This document shows, one piece after another, positions 1-8,256 of a stretch of DNA of 28,357 bases. Numbering within the stretch: the first letter of the stretch is position 1; every line of letters begins with the position of its first letter. Source of the DNA: a virus; IMG/VR virus record IMGVR_UViG_3300036800_000026, positions 1 to 28,357 of that record; one strand, given 5' to 3'. Both the position numbers and the translations under genes were made by a program. The notes under the pieces were generated by a model. That model was not told where the DNA came from and made no database searches. It was given only the letters and a program-made list of their open reading frames with translations.

Positions 1-1
1 C

Positions 2-85
2 GAGATCGGCAAGCGCGAAGTGGTCCGATGGCTTCTTCAAGAACGTGAGGGCGGGCAGTCAACCGTTCTCAACAAGAAAGCCTGA
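2..85 (+). CDS. 3' end of an upstream phage gene (partial)
   Basis: An open frame enters from the left edge and stops at TGA 83-85, giving 27 residues that begin EIGKREVVRWLLQ and end VLNKKA. The stretch is charged and looks helical. It is cut by the window edge, so its start and function cannot be seen. It lies 8 bases before the next start and probably belongs to the same late transcript. I do not recognise the protein. Confidence 0.45.
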   Translation, partial: EIGKREVVRWLLQEREGGQSTVLNKKA

Positions 86-93
86 CATCTATC

Positions 94-327
94 ATGTGCA
101 TGGGTTCATCCCCGGCTCCTGCAGCCGTCGTACAGCCACCTCCGCCTCCACCGCCTCCTGCCGCCCCGCCTGCTCCTATTGGTGCGCCGGCTCAGAAGAA
201 GGTGGCTCCAGGCGCGTCCGGTAGCGGCGGCACTGGCGCGTACAACACCAACAGCCTTACGATCAATCCCGCCTTCTCTATGGGCGGCATGCCGACTGCA
301 TCCGGCCTCGCGATCCCTAACGGGTAA
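94..327 (+). CDS. Small proline/glycine-rich phage protein, first of a paralogous pair
   Basis: This encodes 77 residues. It opens with MCMGSS, has a run of eight prolines near residues 16-23, a Gly/Ser-rich middle and a C-terminal motif with NSLTINPAF and ending GLAIPNG. The C-terminal motif recurs in the next gene (NSLNITPSF, ending GLAIPQG), so the two genes look like a tandem duplication. In T7 the position just before the portal gene holds gp7.3, a small tail/adaptor protein. A comparable virion role is possible, but only position and low complexity support it. An alternative start is the ATG two codons downstream. No good Shine-Dalgarno site is visible. Confidence 0.6.
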   Translation: MCMGSSPAPAAVVQPPPPPPPPAAPPAPIGAPAQKKVAPGASGSGGTGAYNTNSLTINPAFSMGGMPTASGLAIPNG

Positions 328-332
328 CGCGC

Positions 333-635
333 GTGTGTTCCGCACCAGACGGTGCCGCTCCAGGCTACTACGGTAGTCCATTCAACCCGGCGAACAACGC
401 CACTTGGGTGAATGGCGGCTTAGTCATCACACCCAAAACACCGGCCGCAACCATTCAATCGTCCGCGCCTCCTGGCAGCGGGCCAGCAGCCCCAACGGCT
501 GCATCATCTGGTCCTACTGCAGCAATGCGCCAAGGCGCAGGTATCTTCGGTAACTCGCTCAACATCACTCCGTCGTTCCCAATGGGCGGCGGCGGCGCAG
601 TGCAGCCTTCAGGGCTCGCAATACCGCAAGGCTGA
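333..635 (+). CDS. Small proline/glycine-rich phage protein, second of the pair
   Basis: This encodes 100 residues from a GTG start (MCSAPDGAAPG). Only 5 bases separate it from the stop of the preceding gene. The N-terminal half is Asn/Gly/Trp-containing, the middle is Pro/Ala/Ser-rich, and the C-terminus (NSLNITPSFPMGGG, then GLAIPQG) matches the end of the preceding protein. Both proteins carry Cys at position 2. Like its neighbour it sits directly before the portal gene and may be a minor virion or assembly protein. Function is not established. GTG is chosen because no ATG lies in frame nearby and the C-terminal homology fixes the frame. Confidence 0.6.
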   Translation: MCSAPDGAAPGYYGSPFNPANNATWVNGGLVITPKTPAATIQSSAPPGSGPAAPTAASSGPTAAMRQGAGIFGNSLNITPSFPMGGGGAVQPSGLAIPQG

Positions 636-644
636 TAACACCAC

Positions 645-2333
645 ATGGCAGACAAGCAGGGCTCTATGAAGCCCGCTGAAAAAACTGCTGGCGCTCGTTA
701 CTCTCAACTCGAAACGACCCGTACGCCGTTCCTGCTGCGCGCTCGTGAAGCCTCACGCCTCACGATCCCGTCGCTCTATCCGCCTCTAGGCCACACCGGA
801 GCCACACTGCTGCCGACGCCTTACCAGGGCGTAGGTGCGCGTGGCGTGAACAACCTGTCGGCACGATTGTTGTTGACGTTGTTCCAGCCGAACGCTCCGT
901 TCTTCAAGCTCTCGGTGTCCGAGTACGCATTGAAGCAAGCGGCCGGCGGTCAGACCGACCAGAACGGAAATCAGGTCGACATCAAAGCGCAGATCGACGT
1001 TGCTCTCTCGCAAGTAGAGCGCGACGTGATGCGTAAGTTCGAGACGAGCGCCATGCGCCCGACGATTGCGGAAGCTCTCAAGCACGCGGTTGTCGCCGGC
1101 AATGTCCTCATCTTCATGAAGCCTGACGACGGGCTTCGCTACTACAATCTCGAGAACTTCGTCTGTCGTCGCGATCCAAGCGGCACAGTGTTGGAGATCA
1201 TCGCACGCGACATGGTGTCGTGGGATACGCTCCCACTCGCCGTGAAGAAGCTGTTCGATAAGACCAACGCGGAGAACGACTCGGACGCCGAAGAAGGCCA
1301 AGCACCAGCAGATCAACCCGACAGCACAAGTGGTGAGCGTTCACTCGCTCTCTATACGCACATCTGTCGCAAGGATCGCCACTGGAAGGTCTATCAGGAA
1401 CTCAAGGGCAAGATCATCCCCGGTTCCGAGGGAAACTACCCGCTCGATAAGAGCCCGTGGATTCCCATTCGGTGGACTAAGATCGACAATGAAGACTACG
1501 GACGTGGCTTCGTAGAGGAGTATCAAGGCGACCTTCAGTCCCTTGAGGGCCTCGCGCAAGCCGTGGTCGAAGGCGCAGCCGCCTCGGCCAAGTACCTAGT
1601 CCTCGTGAACCCGAACGGTCTCACGAAGATCAAGCTAGTCTCCGAAGCCCCGAACGGTGCCGTGCGCGCCGGTCGTAAGGAAGACGTTGAAGTCGTCCAA
1701 GCGAACAAGGGTGGCGACTTAGCCGTCGCATCGAACACCGCGAAGAACATCGAGCAGCGCCTCGAAGCCTGCTTCCTGCTCAACAGCGCCGTCCAGCGTA
1801 ATGGTGAGCGCGTCACTGCCGAAGAGATTCGGTACATGGCGCAGGAGCTTGAGACCACTCTCGGTGGCCTCTACTCGATCCTCGCGCACGAGTTCCAACT
1901 TCCCTTCGTAACGCGTCTCATGCTCGACATGGAACGCAAGAAGGAACTTCCTGTCCTTCCGCACAAGCTCGTCAAACCGACTATCGTCACTGGCCTAGAA
2001 GCTCTCGGCCGTGGTAACGATCTGTCGTGCCTCGAACAGTTCCTCCAGACGCTCTCGCAGAACATGACCCCGCAATGGGTTGCTGCGCGCGTCAACGGCG
2101 ACGAACTGACGAAGCGTGTTGCCTCTGCCACTAACATCGACCCGACCGGGTTGATCAAGTCGGATGCGCAGGTGCAGCAAGAGCAGCAGCAGCAACAACA
2201 GCAAGAGATGATGCGCAACATGGCCACCAACGCCGTTCCTAACGGTGTGAAGGCTGTAGGCGATCTAGCGAGCAATGCCCAAACTTCAGCTATCCAACAG
2301 CAACAACAACCCCAACAAGGTGCAAATGGCTAA
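645..2333 (+). CDS. Portal (head-tail connector) protein, T7 gp8-like
   Basis: This encodes 562 residues, close to the 536 of T7 gp8. The portal forms the dodecameric ring at one capsid vertex through which DNA is packaged and ejected, and on which the tail assembles. Recognisable features are the N-terminal region around RYSQLETTRTPFLLRAREAS, the GARGVNNLSARLL segment and the central DYGRGFVEEYQGDLQSLE segment, both typical of podovirus connectors. The C-terminal 60 residues are Gln-rich (QQEQQQQQQQ, then QQQQQPQQ), a low-complexity tail that may vary in length. The scaffold and capsid genes follow as expected. A start at 666 (MKPAEK) is an alternative; 645 is kept as the longer frame. Confidence 0.93.
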   Translation: MADKQGSMKPAEKTAGARYSQLETTRTPFLLRAREASRLTIPSLYPPLGHTGATLLPTPYQGVGARGVNNLSARLLLTLFQPNAPFFKLSVSEYALKQAAGGQTDQNGNQVDIKAQIDVALSQVERDVMRKFETSAMRPTIAEALKHAVVAGNVLIFMKPDDGLRYYNLENFVCRRDPSGTVLEIIARDMVSWDTLPLAVKKLFDKTNAENDSDAEEGQAPADQPDSTSGERSLALYTHICRKDRHWKVYQELKGKIIPGSEGNYPLDKSPWIPIRWTKIDNEDYGRGFVEEYQGDLQSLEGLAQAVVEGAAASAKYLVLVNPNGLTKIKLVSEAPNGAVRAGRKEDVEVVQANKGGDLAVASNTAKNIEQRLEACFLLNSAVQRNGERVTAEEIRYMAQELETTLGGLYSILAHEFQLPFVTRLMLDMERKKELPVLPHKLVKPTIVTGLEALGRGNDLSCLEQFLQTLSQNMTPQWVAARVNGDELTKRVASATNIDPTGLIKSDAQVQQEQQQQQQQEMMRNMATNAVPNGVKAVGDLASNAQTSAIQQQQQPQQGANG

Positions 2334-2535
2334 CGCCACGCCGACCCCGACAGTCGCAGACGCGATTGAAGCAGTGGTCGAATCTGAGAACAGTCTGAAG
2401 GCCGCGATGGAAGCGTTCCAATCGCAGACCGTCGTCACGAAAGCCGCCCCCGCTATTCTGCAGGGAACGCTGCCCGCGCGCCGCGACCCGGAAGTCATCA
2501 AGCTTCCTGGTGGTACCGTGATGGTGAAGAACTAA
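2326..2535 (+). CDS. Small protein between portal and scaffold
   Basis: This encodes 69 residues (MANATPTPTVADAIEAVVES...), overlapping the portal stop by 8 bases. A GGTG-type ribosome site lies just upstream of ATG 2326. A longer frame from 2275 exists, but it would run 59 bases into the portal gene and starts with low-complexity Asn/Ser, so the internal ATG is preferred. The N-terminal half looks helical. The C-terminus (RRDPEVIKLPGGTVMVKN) looks like a short beta hairpin. Its place between portal and scaffold suggests a head-assembly accessory protein. No family is recognised. Confidence 0.65.
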   Translation: MANATPTPTVADAIEAVVESENSLKAAMEAFQSQTVVTKAAPAILQGTLPARRDPEVIKLPGGTVMVKN

Positions 2536-3308
2536 TGGTCGATACCGTTACGTTCAACACGCCGCCGACTACGCCCGTAGCCCCGGCACCTGAAGCGCCA
2601 CAGCGCCCTGAGAGCGTCCCTGAGAAATTCTGGGATGCCGAGAAGGGCACCGTCAAGGTCGACGATCTTGCGAAGTCCTACGCTGAGCTTGAGAAGAAGT
2701 TCTCGACGAAGCCCGCTGCTCCCGAGACGAAGCCTGCTGTCACTGCTCCTGCAGATGCCAACAAGACCGACGTTGCGGCCGATCCAGTCGCGAACGATCC
2801 GACCGGCAAGTTCGTTCCCTTCACAACGGAACTGAACGAGAAGGGCGCGCTGTCCGACGAGAGCTACACGAAGCTCGCCGAGATGGGCTACTCGAAGGAC
2901 GTGGTCGACACGTACATCGAGGGCTCGCGCAACCGTGGCTCCGCACAAGCGGCTGAGCTTGTGGGCACAGTAGGCGGCGCGGACAACTACAAGTCGATGA
3001 TCACCTGGGCGCAGGCGAACCTGCAGCCTAACGAGATCGCCGAATATAACGAGGCGCTCAAGTCTCCCGGCGCGAAGTTCGCTATCCAGGGGCTTCACTC
3101 GCGCTTCACCGACGCACAAGGCAAAGACCCTGCATTGCTGACCCACGAGAACGGCGGTAACAATGCCGGCGAAGTGTATCGCTCCGTCGCTGAGATGACG
3201 CGCGATATGCAAGACAAGCGATACAAGACCGACAAAGCGTTCCGCAAGGACGTGGAGGGCAAGGTCGCTCGCTCGAATCTATTCGGCAACCGCAAGGCTG
3301 CTCGATAG
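2535..3308 (+). CDS. Capsid assembly scaffolding protein, T7 gp9-like
   Basis: This encodes 257 residues, somewhat shorter than T7 gp9 (307). Scaffold proteins direct procapsid assembly and leave before or during DNA packaging. The start overlaps the preceding stop (TAATG). An N-terminal PEKFWDAEKGTVKVDDLAKSYAELEKK segment (about residues 29-55) is the hallmark of T7-group scaffolds. It is followed by a Pro/Ala/Thr-rich linker and a charged, helical second half. The C-terminus is basic (KVARSNLFGNRKAAR), as expected for the part that contacts the coat protein. Position between portal and capsid supports the call. Confidence 0.88.
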   Translation: MVDTVTFNTPPTTPVAPAPEAPQRPESVPEKFWDAEKGTVKVDDLAKSYAELEKKFSTKPAAPETKPAVTAPADANKTDVAADPVANDPTGKFVPFTTELNEKGALSDESYTKLAEMGYSKDVVDTYIEGSRNRGSAQAAELVGTVGGADNYKSMITWAQANLQPNEIAEYNEALKSPGAKFAIQGLHSRFTDAQGKDPALLTHENGGNNAGEVYRSVAEMTRDMQDKRYKTDKAFRKDVEGKVARSNLFGNRKAAR

Positions 3309-3555
3309 TCCACTAGCGCGTCCCTCCGCGCACGTCCTGAACACTCATGGACGTTAATCCTTTAGTGGGAGTGGGTGGAAGCCCCACACTCTCAATGAAG
3401 TGAGACGTGTCGTGCTGCCTGTCTAGGCGGCGACAACGAGACCTCAACTAACGCTACCGAACAGCTTGCCCCTCCGAGGAGGGAGAACCTGATGGGACGT
3501 TGCGTGACGAGCGGATCGTATTCCCTCTCACCACAAGCATTGAGACTCCAACTCT
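3309..3555 (+). promoter_or_regulatory. 247-base untranslated leader before the capsid gene
   Basis: No real gene is seen here. The stretch contains a hairpin built on GTGGG/CCCAC near 3369-3389 and a compact C-rich/G-rich hairpin CCCTCC-GA-GGAGGG near 3473-3486. The second hairpin contains a strong Shine-Dalgarno sequence facing ATG 3492. The frame from 3492 is not the capsid frame. The capsid ATG at 3556 has only a weak site, and an in-frame stop at 3541 rules out an earlier capsid start. In T7 the corresponding place carries a phage promoter and an RNase III site, so a promoter or mRNA-processing role is likely, though no consensus can be read from one copy. Confidence 0.5.
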
Positions 3556-4488
3556 ATGACTACCATGACTCCGTCACGCGTTGCCCAGGTCAATCAATCT
3601 GGCGATGCGCTGGCACTGTTCCTCGAAGTCTTCTCTGGCGAAGTCCTCGCCTCGTACGAGATTTCGACGATCATGAGCGACAAAGTCCTCTCGCGTACGA
3701 TCAGCGAAGGCAAGAGCGCGCAGTTCCCGGTTATCGGCCGTACGACTGCTTCGCTCTATACTCCTGGCACCGAGATTCTCGGCAACCAGATCAACCAGAA
3801 CGCCAAGGTCATCGCGATTGACGGCCTGACGCTGGCTGACGTGTTCATCGCGAACATCGACGAGGCGATGAACCACTACGACGTTCGCGGCTACTACAGC
3901 TCGGAACTCGGCAAGGCGCTCGCGCGCACGAAGGATTCGTTCCTGCAGCAGATAACTCTGCTCGCGGCGCGTGCTTCGGCCAACGTCGCTGACTCGGGCT
4001 ATCCGGGCGGCACGCAGCTTACCAACGCGGCCTTCGCGACTTCCGGTGCGGCTCTCGCGTCGGGCATCTTCAACGCGGCTGAAGTTCTCGATCAGAACAA
4101 CAACCCCGATGATGAGCGTTACGCGGCCCTTCTGCCGGCGCAGTATTACCTGCTCGCGCAGACGACTGCAGTCCTGAATAAGGATTGGGGTGGGATGGGT
4201 TCGTACGCTGACGGCAAGGCTCCGAAGGTCGGTGGCGTCGAGGTCGTTAAGTCGAACCTCGTTCCGTCGACCAACGTGACGACTGGCCCGTCCACCTACC
4301 AGGGCGACTTCTCGAACACCGTGTGCCCGATTTGGCACAAGGGTGCGGTTGGCGCGCTGACGTTGATGGACCTCGGCGTCGAGTCCGAATACCTGATCAA
4401 GTACCAGGGCACCTTGATGGTCGCCAAGTACGCGACGGGTTACGGCGTCCTTCGCCCTGAGGCGGCGGTCGAACTCAAGAAGGCCTAA
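3556..4488 (+). CDS. Major capsid protein, T7 gp10-like
   Basis: This encodes 310 residues (T7 gp10A is 345). It forms the icosahedral shell with the HK97 fold. The sequence shows the expected pattern: an N-terminal arm with GDALALFLEVFSGEVLASYE, the region SDKVLSRTISEGKSAQFPVIGR that resembles the E-loop of podovirus coats, IDEAMNHYDVRGYYSSELGKALA, and a C-terminal KYATGYGVLRPEAAVEL. Codon use is highly biased (C/G third positions), consistent with strong expression. The ATG at 3556 is fixed by the in-frame stop at 3541; ATG 3568 is a minor alternative. It follows the scaffold gene after a long leader and is followed by one small gene and a strong terminator. Confidence 0.95.
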   Translation: MTTMTPSRVAQVNQSGDALALFLEVFSGEVLASYEISTIMSDKVLSRTISEGKSAQFPVIGRTTASLYTPGTEILGNQINQNAKVIAIDGLTLADVFIANIDEAMNHYDVRGYYSSELGKALARTKDSFLQQITLLAARASANVADSGYPGGTQLTNAAFATSGAALASGIFNAAEVLDQNNNPDDERYAALLPAQYYLLAQTTAVLNKDWGGMGSYADGKAPKVGGVEVVKSNLVPSTNVTTGPSTYQGDFSNTVCPIWHKGAVGALTLMDLGVESEYLIKYQGTLMVAKYATGYGVLRPEAAVELKKA

Positions 4489-4508
4489 GCGGTAGGAGTG
4501 CAGCAGAT

Positions 4509-4751
4509 ATGCTGAACGCTTCTCCACTTATCGCGTCCTTCAAGCTGCAGGCTCAGACCTCGGCAAGCGCGGTCATCGCGACCGTCACTGGTCTGAACTT
4601 CTACGGCGACGGCTCGGTGACCTTCACCGGGACGGATGGTGTCGTCCGCCAATACGAGGGCGACAACGCGAACATCAACATGCTTCTGCAGATGCTCTTG
4701 ACGGGCACTGGCGGCTTTGCGGCCGGTACGAAGCTGGCTGGTAACGCCTAA
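4509..4751 (+). CDS. Small capsid-linked protein of unknown function
   Basis: This encodes 80 residues (MLNASPLIASFKLQAQ...), 20 bases after the capsid stop, with TAGGAG upstream as ribosome site. The centre reads like alternating beta strands (VIATVTGLNFYGDGSVTFTGTDGVVRQY), followed by a helical NINMLLQMLL and a Gly/Ala-rich end. It sits between capsid and terminator and so is made with the coat protein. A head decoration or minor head protein is a reasonable guess, but no homologue is recognised. Confidence 0.7.
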   Translation: MLNASPLIASFKLQAQTSASAVIATVTGLNFYGDGSVTFTGTDGVVRQYEGDNANINMLLQMLLTGTGGFAAGTKLAGNA

Positions 4752-4757
4752 CAGATT

Positions 4758-4794
4758 TGGGAGGGCCTCTTAAGTGAGCGCCCTCCCATTTTGT
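4758..4794 (+). terminator. Rho-independent terminator after the capsid block
   Basis: A perfect 9-bp stem, TGGGAGGGC (4758-4766) with GCCCTCCCA (4780-4788), encloses a 13-base loop and is followed by TTTTG and further T-rich sequence. It lies between the capsid-linked small gene and tail tubular protein A, the same place as T-phi in T7. It would lower expression of the tail and ejection genes relative to the capsid. Confidence 0.9.
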
Positions 4795-4816
4795 CTCTTT
4801 CACAACTGGCAGTCCA

Positions 4817-5434
4817 TTGACCATCACCACACCGACGACCGAACTAGAGGCCGTCAATACGATCCTCGGAGCCATCGGCGAAAGCCCGATCAACTCCGTC
4901 ACGAACCTCACCCTCGGTGACGCTGCGAAGGCTTACGATATTCTTACTCGCGTGAGCCGCGAAGTGCAGTCATCGGGCTGGAAGTTCAACACCGACTACG
5001 AATACCCGATCACTCCTGATACGGACGGCTTCATCAACATCCCTCTCAACGCAGCGTCCGTCGCAGTGTCGCCTATCGACGCTGGTATGTGGGACTTAGC
5101 GTGGCGTGGCGGGAAGATGTACGACCGCAAGAACCAGACGTTCGTGATCGGCAAGACTGTGCGCTTCAACATGGTCACGATCCTCACGTTCGAGGACATG
5201 CCGCCGACCGCGCGCCACTACATCACGATCCGTTCAGCCCGCATCTTCCTCGACGAGGCGATGGGTAGCTCGGACCTCAACGGCTTCAAAGAGAAAGACG
5301 AAGCCCAGGCGCAGGCCATCTTCGCCGAGAAGGAAGCCGAGGACGAGGACTACAACATCCTCTACGGATCGTGGGACGTGTTCCGCACGATTGATCGGCG
5401 CAACAGCATCAACAATCTGATCCTTCGCCGATAA
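4817..5434 (+). CDS. Tail tubular protein A, T7 gp11-like
   Basis: This encodes 205 residues (T7 gp11 is 196). It forms the ring joining the portal to the tail nozzle. The N-terminal ELEAVNTILGAIGESPINSV is characteristic of the family. Later RTIDRRNSI and the C-terminal Arg-rich end also fit. The reading frame begins with TTG 4817, with no ATG before the conserved N-terminus and only a poor ribosome site, so initiation may be weak. The gene starts just after the terminator and touches the next gene (3-base gap), which encodes its partner. Confidence 0.9.
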   Translation: MTITTPTTELEAVNTILGAIGESPINSVTNLTLGDAAKAYDILTRVSREVQSSGWKFNTDYEYPITPDTDGFINIPLNAASVAVSPIDAGMWDLAWRGGKMYDRKNQTFVIGKTVRFNMVTILTFEDMPPTARHYITIRSARIFLDEAMGSSDLNGFKEKDEAQAQAIFAEKEAEDEDYNILYGSWDVFRTIDRRNSINNLILRR

Positions 5435-5437
5435 CCC

Positions 5438-7792
5438 ATGCCCGTTATCAGCGTCTCGATCCCCTCAATGGTAAACGGGGTGTCGCAGCAGCCCGCTGCA
5501 GTGCGCCTTACGTCGCAGTGCGAGTTGCTGGAGAACGCCTACTCCAGCCCCGTTAAGGGCGTCCTTAAGCGGATGCCTTTCCGTCACCTAGCGAAGCTCT
5601 CAAGTGGCTCGCTTAATGGCGCTTACGTCCACACGATCAACCGCGACGGCACCGAACTCTACGCGGTCATCATCACGAACGGCAACCTGCAAGTCTGGAG
5701 CCTCGTCGATGGAACGCAGAAGACCGTCACGTTCGCCTCTGGCACCGGCTATCTAACCAGCAGCAACCCGAAGCATGACTTCGTGGCGATGACGGTTGCA
5801 GACTTCACGTTCGTTGCGAACCGCACCGTCACCTGCGCCATGACTGGTGCCGTTACGTCAACGCGCCCGCACGAGGCGATGTTCTATGTGCGCGAGAGCG
5901 ACTACGCCACCACGTACCAGATTCAAGTCAACGGCACGTCGGTCCAGTACACCACGTCCTCTACCGATCCTACAACGATCCCCACTACGGTTATCGCAGG
6001 CAACCTCGCTGGCTCACTAGGCACCGCCTTAGGGGCCGGCTGGAGCGTCGGTCAGTTTGGCTCCGTTGTGTACGTCCAAAACACATCTACCGACTTCACC
6101 ATCACGTCGTCCAGTTCAGCAGGCGACACCGCGATCATCGCGGTCAAAGATGCACTGAGTGACTACTCGTCACTTCCGGCCTCTGCGGTCGACGGCTTCG
6201 TGGTGAAGATCACCGGCAACAACCTGAACCCGTACCTCGGCTACTACGTGCAGTATCAAGGCGCGAGCGCTGCCGGCGGTGAATGGGTTGAAGTCCCTGG
6301 CCCAGGCGTCCACACGACCTTCGATGCCTCTACCATGCCGCATCAACTCGTTCGTAACGCGGACGGTACGTTCACGTTCCAGCAAGTTGATTGGGACGTG
6401 CGTGGCGCTGGCGACGAGAACTCGATCCCCACGCCAAGCTTCGTCGGCAACACGATCAACAACCTCATGTTCTACCAGAACCGCTTCGGCGTCCTCTCTG
6501 GTGAGCATCCGGTGTGGTCGGAGAACGACAGCTACTTCAACTTCTGGCAGCAGACGGCCACACAGCTTATCGACACCGACCCGATTGATGTAGGCGGTCT
6601 CGATGCGCGCGTGTCGATCCTATGGGCCAGTTGCCCGTTCGCCGGCACGCTGCTGCTGTTCTCGAAGCTCGGCCAGTTCCAGATGTCGAGCGGCGGCGCG
6701 CAGCTAAGTCCTTCGACGGTATCCATCTCGCCACTCACCACGTTCGAGAACCTCGTCGATAGCGCCGATCCGATCTTCACCGGCCGCGTCGTCTACTTCG
6801 CGATTGATCGTGGTGGCTTCATCGGCCTCCGTGAACTCGGCTCGCTGGCGAACAACTACCAGACCGCTGACGCACCTGAGATCACCGATCACGTTCCTCA
6901 GTACATCCCCTCTGGCATCTTCAAGCTCGCCACGTCCACGACCGACTACTCGATGGCCGTGCTGACGACTGGCGATCCGTCGAGCATCTACTTCTACAAG
7001 TGGTTCTTCTCGGGCGACCAGAAGGTGCAATCAGCGTGGTCTAAGTGGACCTTCCCGTCCACCGATACGGTCCTTAACGTGGACTTCATCGCCACCAAGA
7101 TGTACGCGGTGATCCAACGTGCGGACGGCGTGTACCTGGAGTTCCTCGATCTGCAGCTTGGCGCAGAGGACACCGGCTTCACGTTCCAAGTGAACCTGGA
7201 CCGCCTCATCGCTCCTACCGGCACGTACAACGCCGGCACGAACACCACGACGTGGACGCTTCCGTACGCGGAGACGAACACGCTGCAGGTTGTTCTAGGC
7301 TCTACATTCGGCGGCGATACGGGCACGGTGCTGACCACTCAGCAACCCACGACGACCACGATAACGGCCATTGGAGACTTCTCTGCTGGCTCGGTGTTCA
7401 TCGGCCGGCCGTACACATGGCGCTACCGCTTCTCCACTCAGTACGTGCGCGAGTACGTCAAGGGCGGCGGCTTCACCACTGTCGTGGCCAACCTAGACAG
7501 CCGACTGCAACTGAACAAGATGTATGTCGTCTACGAGGCCACCGGCTATCTGCGCGCAGAGGTCACGCCTACCGGGCGCGACACGTACGAGTACGTCTTC
7601 ACCGGACGTGAGGTTGGTCTCGCTGACTGCATCATCGGTGCAGTGGCTACGCCAACCGGGCGATGGTCGTTCCCGATCCTCGCACGTAACGATCAGGTCC
7701 AGATCGACCTCGTCAACGACACCTACCTGCCGTCGCGCGTGCAAGCGTGCGAGTGGCAAGGCAAGTTCTACACGCCCTCACAACGGATGTAA
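5438..7792 (+). CDS. Tail tubular protein B (tail nozzle), T7 gp12-like
   Basis: This encodes 784 residues, almost the same as T7 gp12 (794). It forms the hexameric nozzle of the short tail. The family N-terminus is clear: VISVSIPSMVNGVSQQPAAVR, then QCELLENAYSSPVKGVLKRMP. Other typical parts are NRFGVLSGEHPVWSENDSYFNFW near residues 350-370, and the C-terminal region with RVQACEWQGKFYTP. The stop TAA shares a base with the ATG of the next gene, indicating coupled translation. Confidence 0.95.
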   Translation: MPVISVSIPSMVNGVSQQPAAVRLTSQCELLENAYSSPVKGVLKRMPFRHLAKLSSGSLNGAYVHTINRDGTELYAVIITNGNLQVWSLVDGTQKTVTFASGTGYLTSSNPKHDFVAMTVADFTFVANRTVTCAMTGAVTSTRPHEAMFYVRESDYATTYQIQVNGTSVQYTTSSTDPTTIPTTVIAGNLAGSLGTALGAGWSVGQFGSVVYVQNTSTDFTITSSSSAGDTAIIAVKDALSDYSSLPASAVDGFVVKITGNNLNPYLGYYVQYQGASAAGGEWVEVPGPGVHTTFDASTMPHQLVRNADGTFTFQQVDWDVRGAGDENSIPTPSFVGNTINNLMFYQNRFGVLSGEHPVWSENDSYFNFWQQTATQLIDTDPIDVGGLDARVSILWASCPFAGTLLLFSKLGQFQMSSGGAQLSPSTVSISPLTTFENLVDSADPIFTGRVVYFAIDRGGFIGLRELGSLANNYQTADAPEITDHVPQYIPSGIFKLATSTTDYSMAVLTTGDPSSIYFYKWFFSGDQKVQSAWSKWTFPSTDTVLNVDFIATKMYAVIQRADGVYLEFLDLQLGAEDTGFTFQVNLDRLIAPTGTYNAGTNTTTWTLPYAETNTLQVVLGSTFGGDTGTVLTTQQPTTTTITAIGDFSAGSVFIGRPYTWRYRFSTQYVREYVKGGGFTTVVANLDSRLQLNKMYVVYEATGYLRAEVTPTGRDTYEYVFTGREVGLADCIIGAVATPTGRWSFPILARNDQVQIDLVNDTYLPSRVQACEWQGKFYTPSQRM

Positions 7793-8256
7793 TGAACGCA
7801 TATCACCGACCGGCGGTGATGCGAGATGCTTGGGTGCTGGCTCCGATCTTGCGCAAGGATGACTTGCGTGAGCTACGAGCCGCATCCGGCAGACTCGCGC
7901 ACGTCGCCATAGCAGACGGCATAAAGCACGGACCTGCGTGGACTATGTGTGACGATGAAGGCCCCTTCGGGATATTCGGAGTGGTCCCTCACGGCACGCT
8001 TAAGGACACTGGCGTGTGCTGGATGGTGTCGTCGGAACGGCTGCATAAGCACGCGCGCCAGTTCCTCAAAGCGAACCACGAGATGTTCGCTGAACTGCAC
8101 AAGAAGTTTCCTGTTCTCACCAACTTCGTCGACGCTCGCAACGCGGTCCACATCAAGTGGCTGCGATGGATGGGCTTCTCCTTCATCAACATTCATCAGG
8201 AATACGGCGTCGAGAAGATGCCCTTCTATGAGATAGTACACATATGTCAAAGCTGA
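7792..8256 (+). CDS. Internal virion protein A, T7 gp13-like (DUF2833, acetyltransferase-like fold)
   Basis: This encodes 154 residues from the ATG that overlaps the preceding stop (TAATG). It matches T7 gp13 in place and size (138 residues); that family has a GNAT-like fold without proven enzyme activity. The sequence begins MNAYHRPAVMRDAWVLAP. It contains FGIFGVVPHGTLKDTGVCWMVSSE (about 63-86), as in GNAT core strands, and a C-terminal VHIKWLRWMGFSF segment like the GNAT segment leading into the last strands. T7 gp13 is needed for normal particle morphogenesis. A GTG 45 bases earlier would extend the frame but runs inside the nozzle gene. The next gene overlaps by 13 bases. Confidence 0.8.
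   Translation: MNAYHRPAVMRDAWVLAPILRKDDLRELRAASGRLAHVAIADGIKHGPAWTMCDDEGPFGIFGVVPHGTLKDTGVCWMVSSERLHKHARQFLKANHEMFAELHKKFPVLTNFVDARNAVHIKWLRWMGFSFINIHQEYGVEKMPFYEIVHICQS

Noticed and set aside
3492-3821. 109-codon plus-strand frame with a strong ribosome site overlapping the capsid gene
   Set aside because: The protein is low-quality (Arg/Ser/Tyr mix without pattern) and out of frame with the capsid. Kept only as a finding about the leader, not as a gene.
3574-4527. 317-codon open frame on the minus strand opposite the capsid gene
   Set aside because: It is the mirror of a strongly codon-biased gene. Its translation is Arg/Val-rich with no recognisable motif, and the capsid call on the plus strand is clear.
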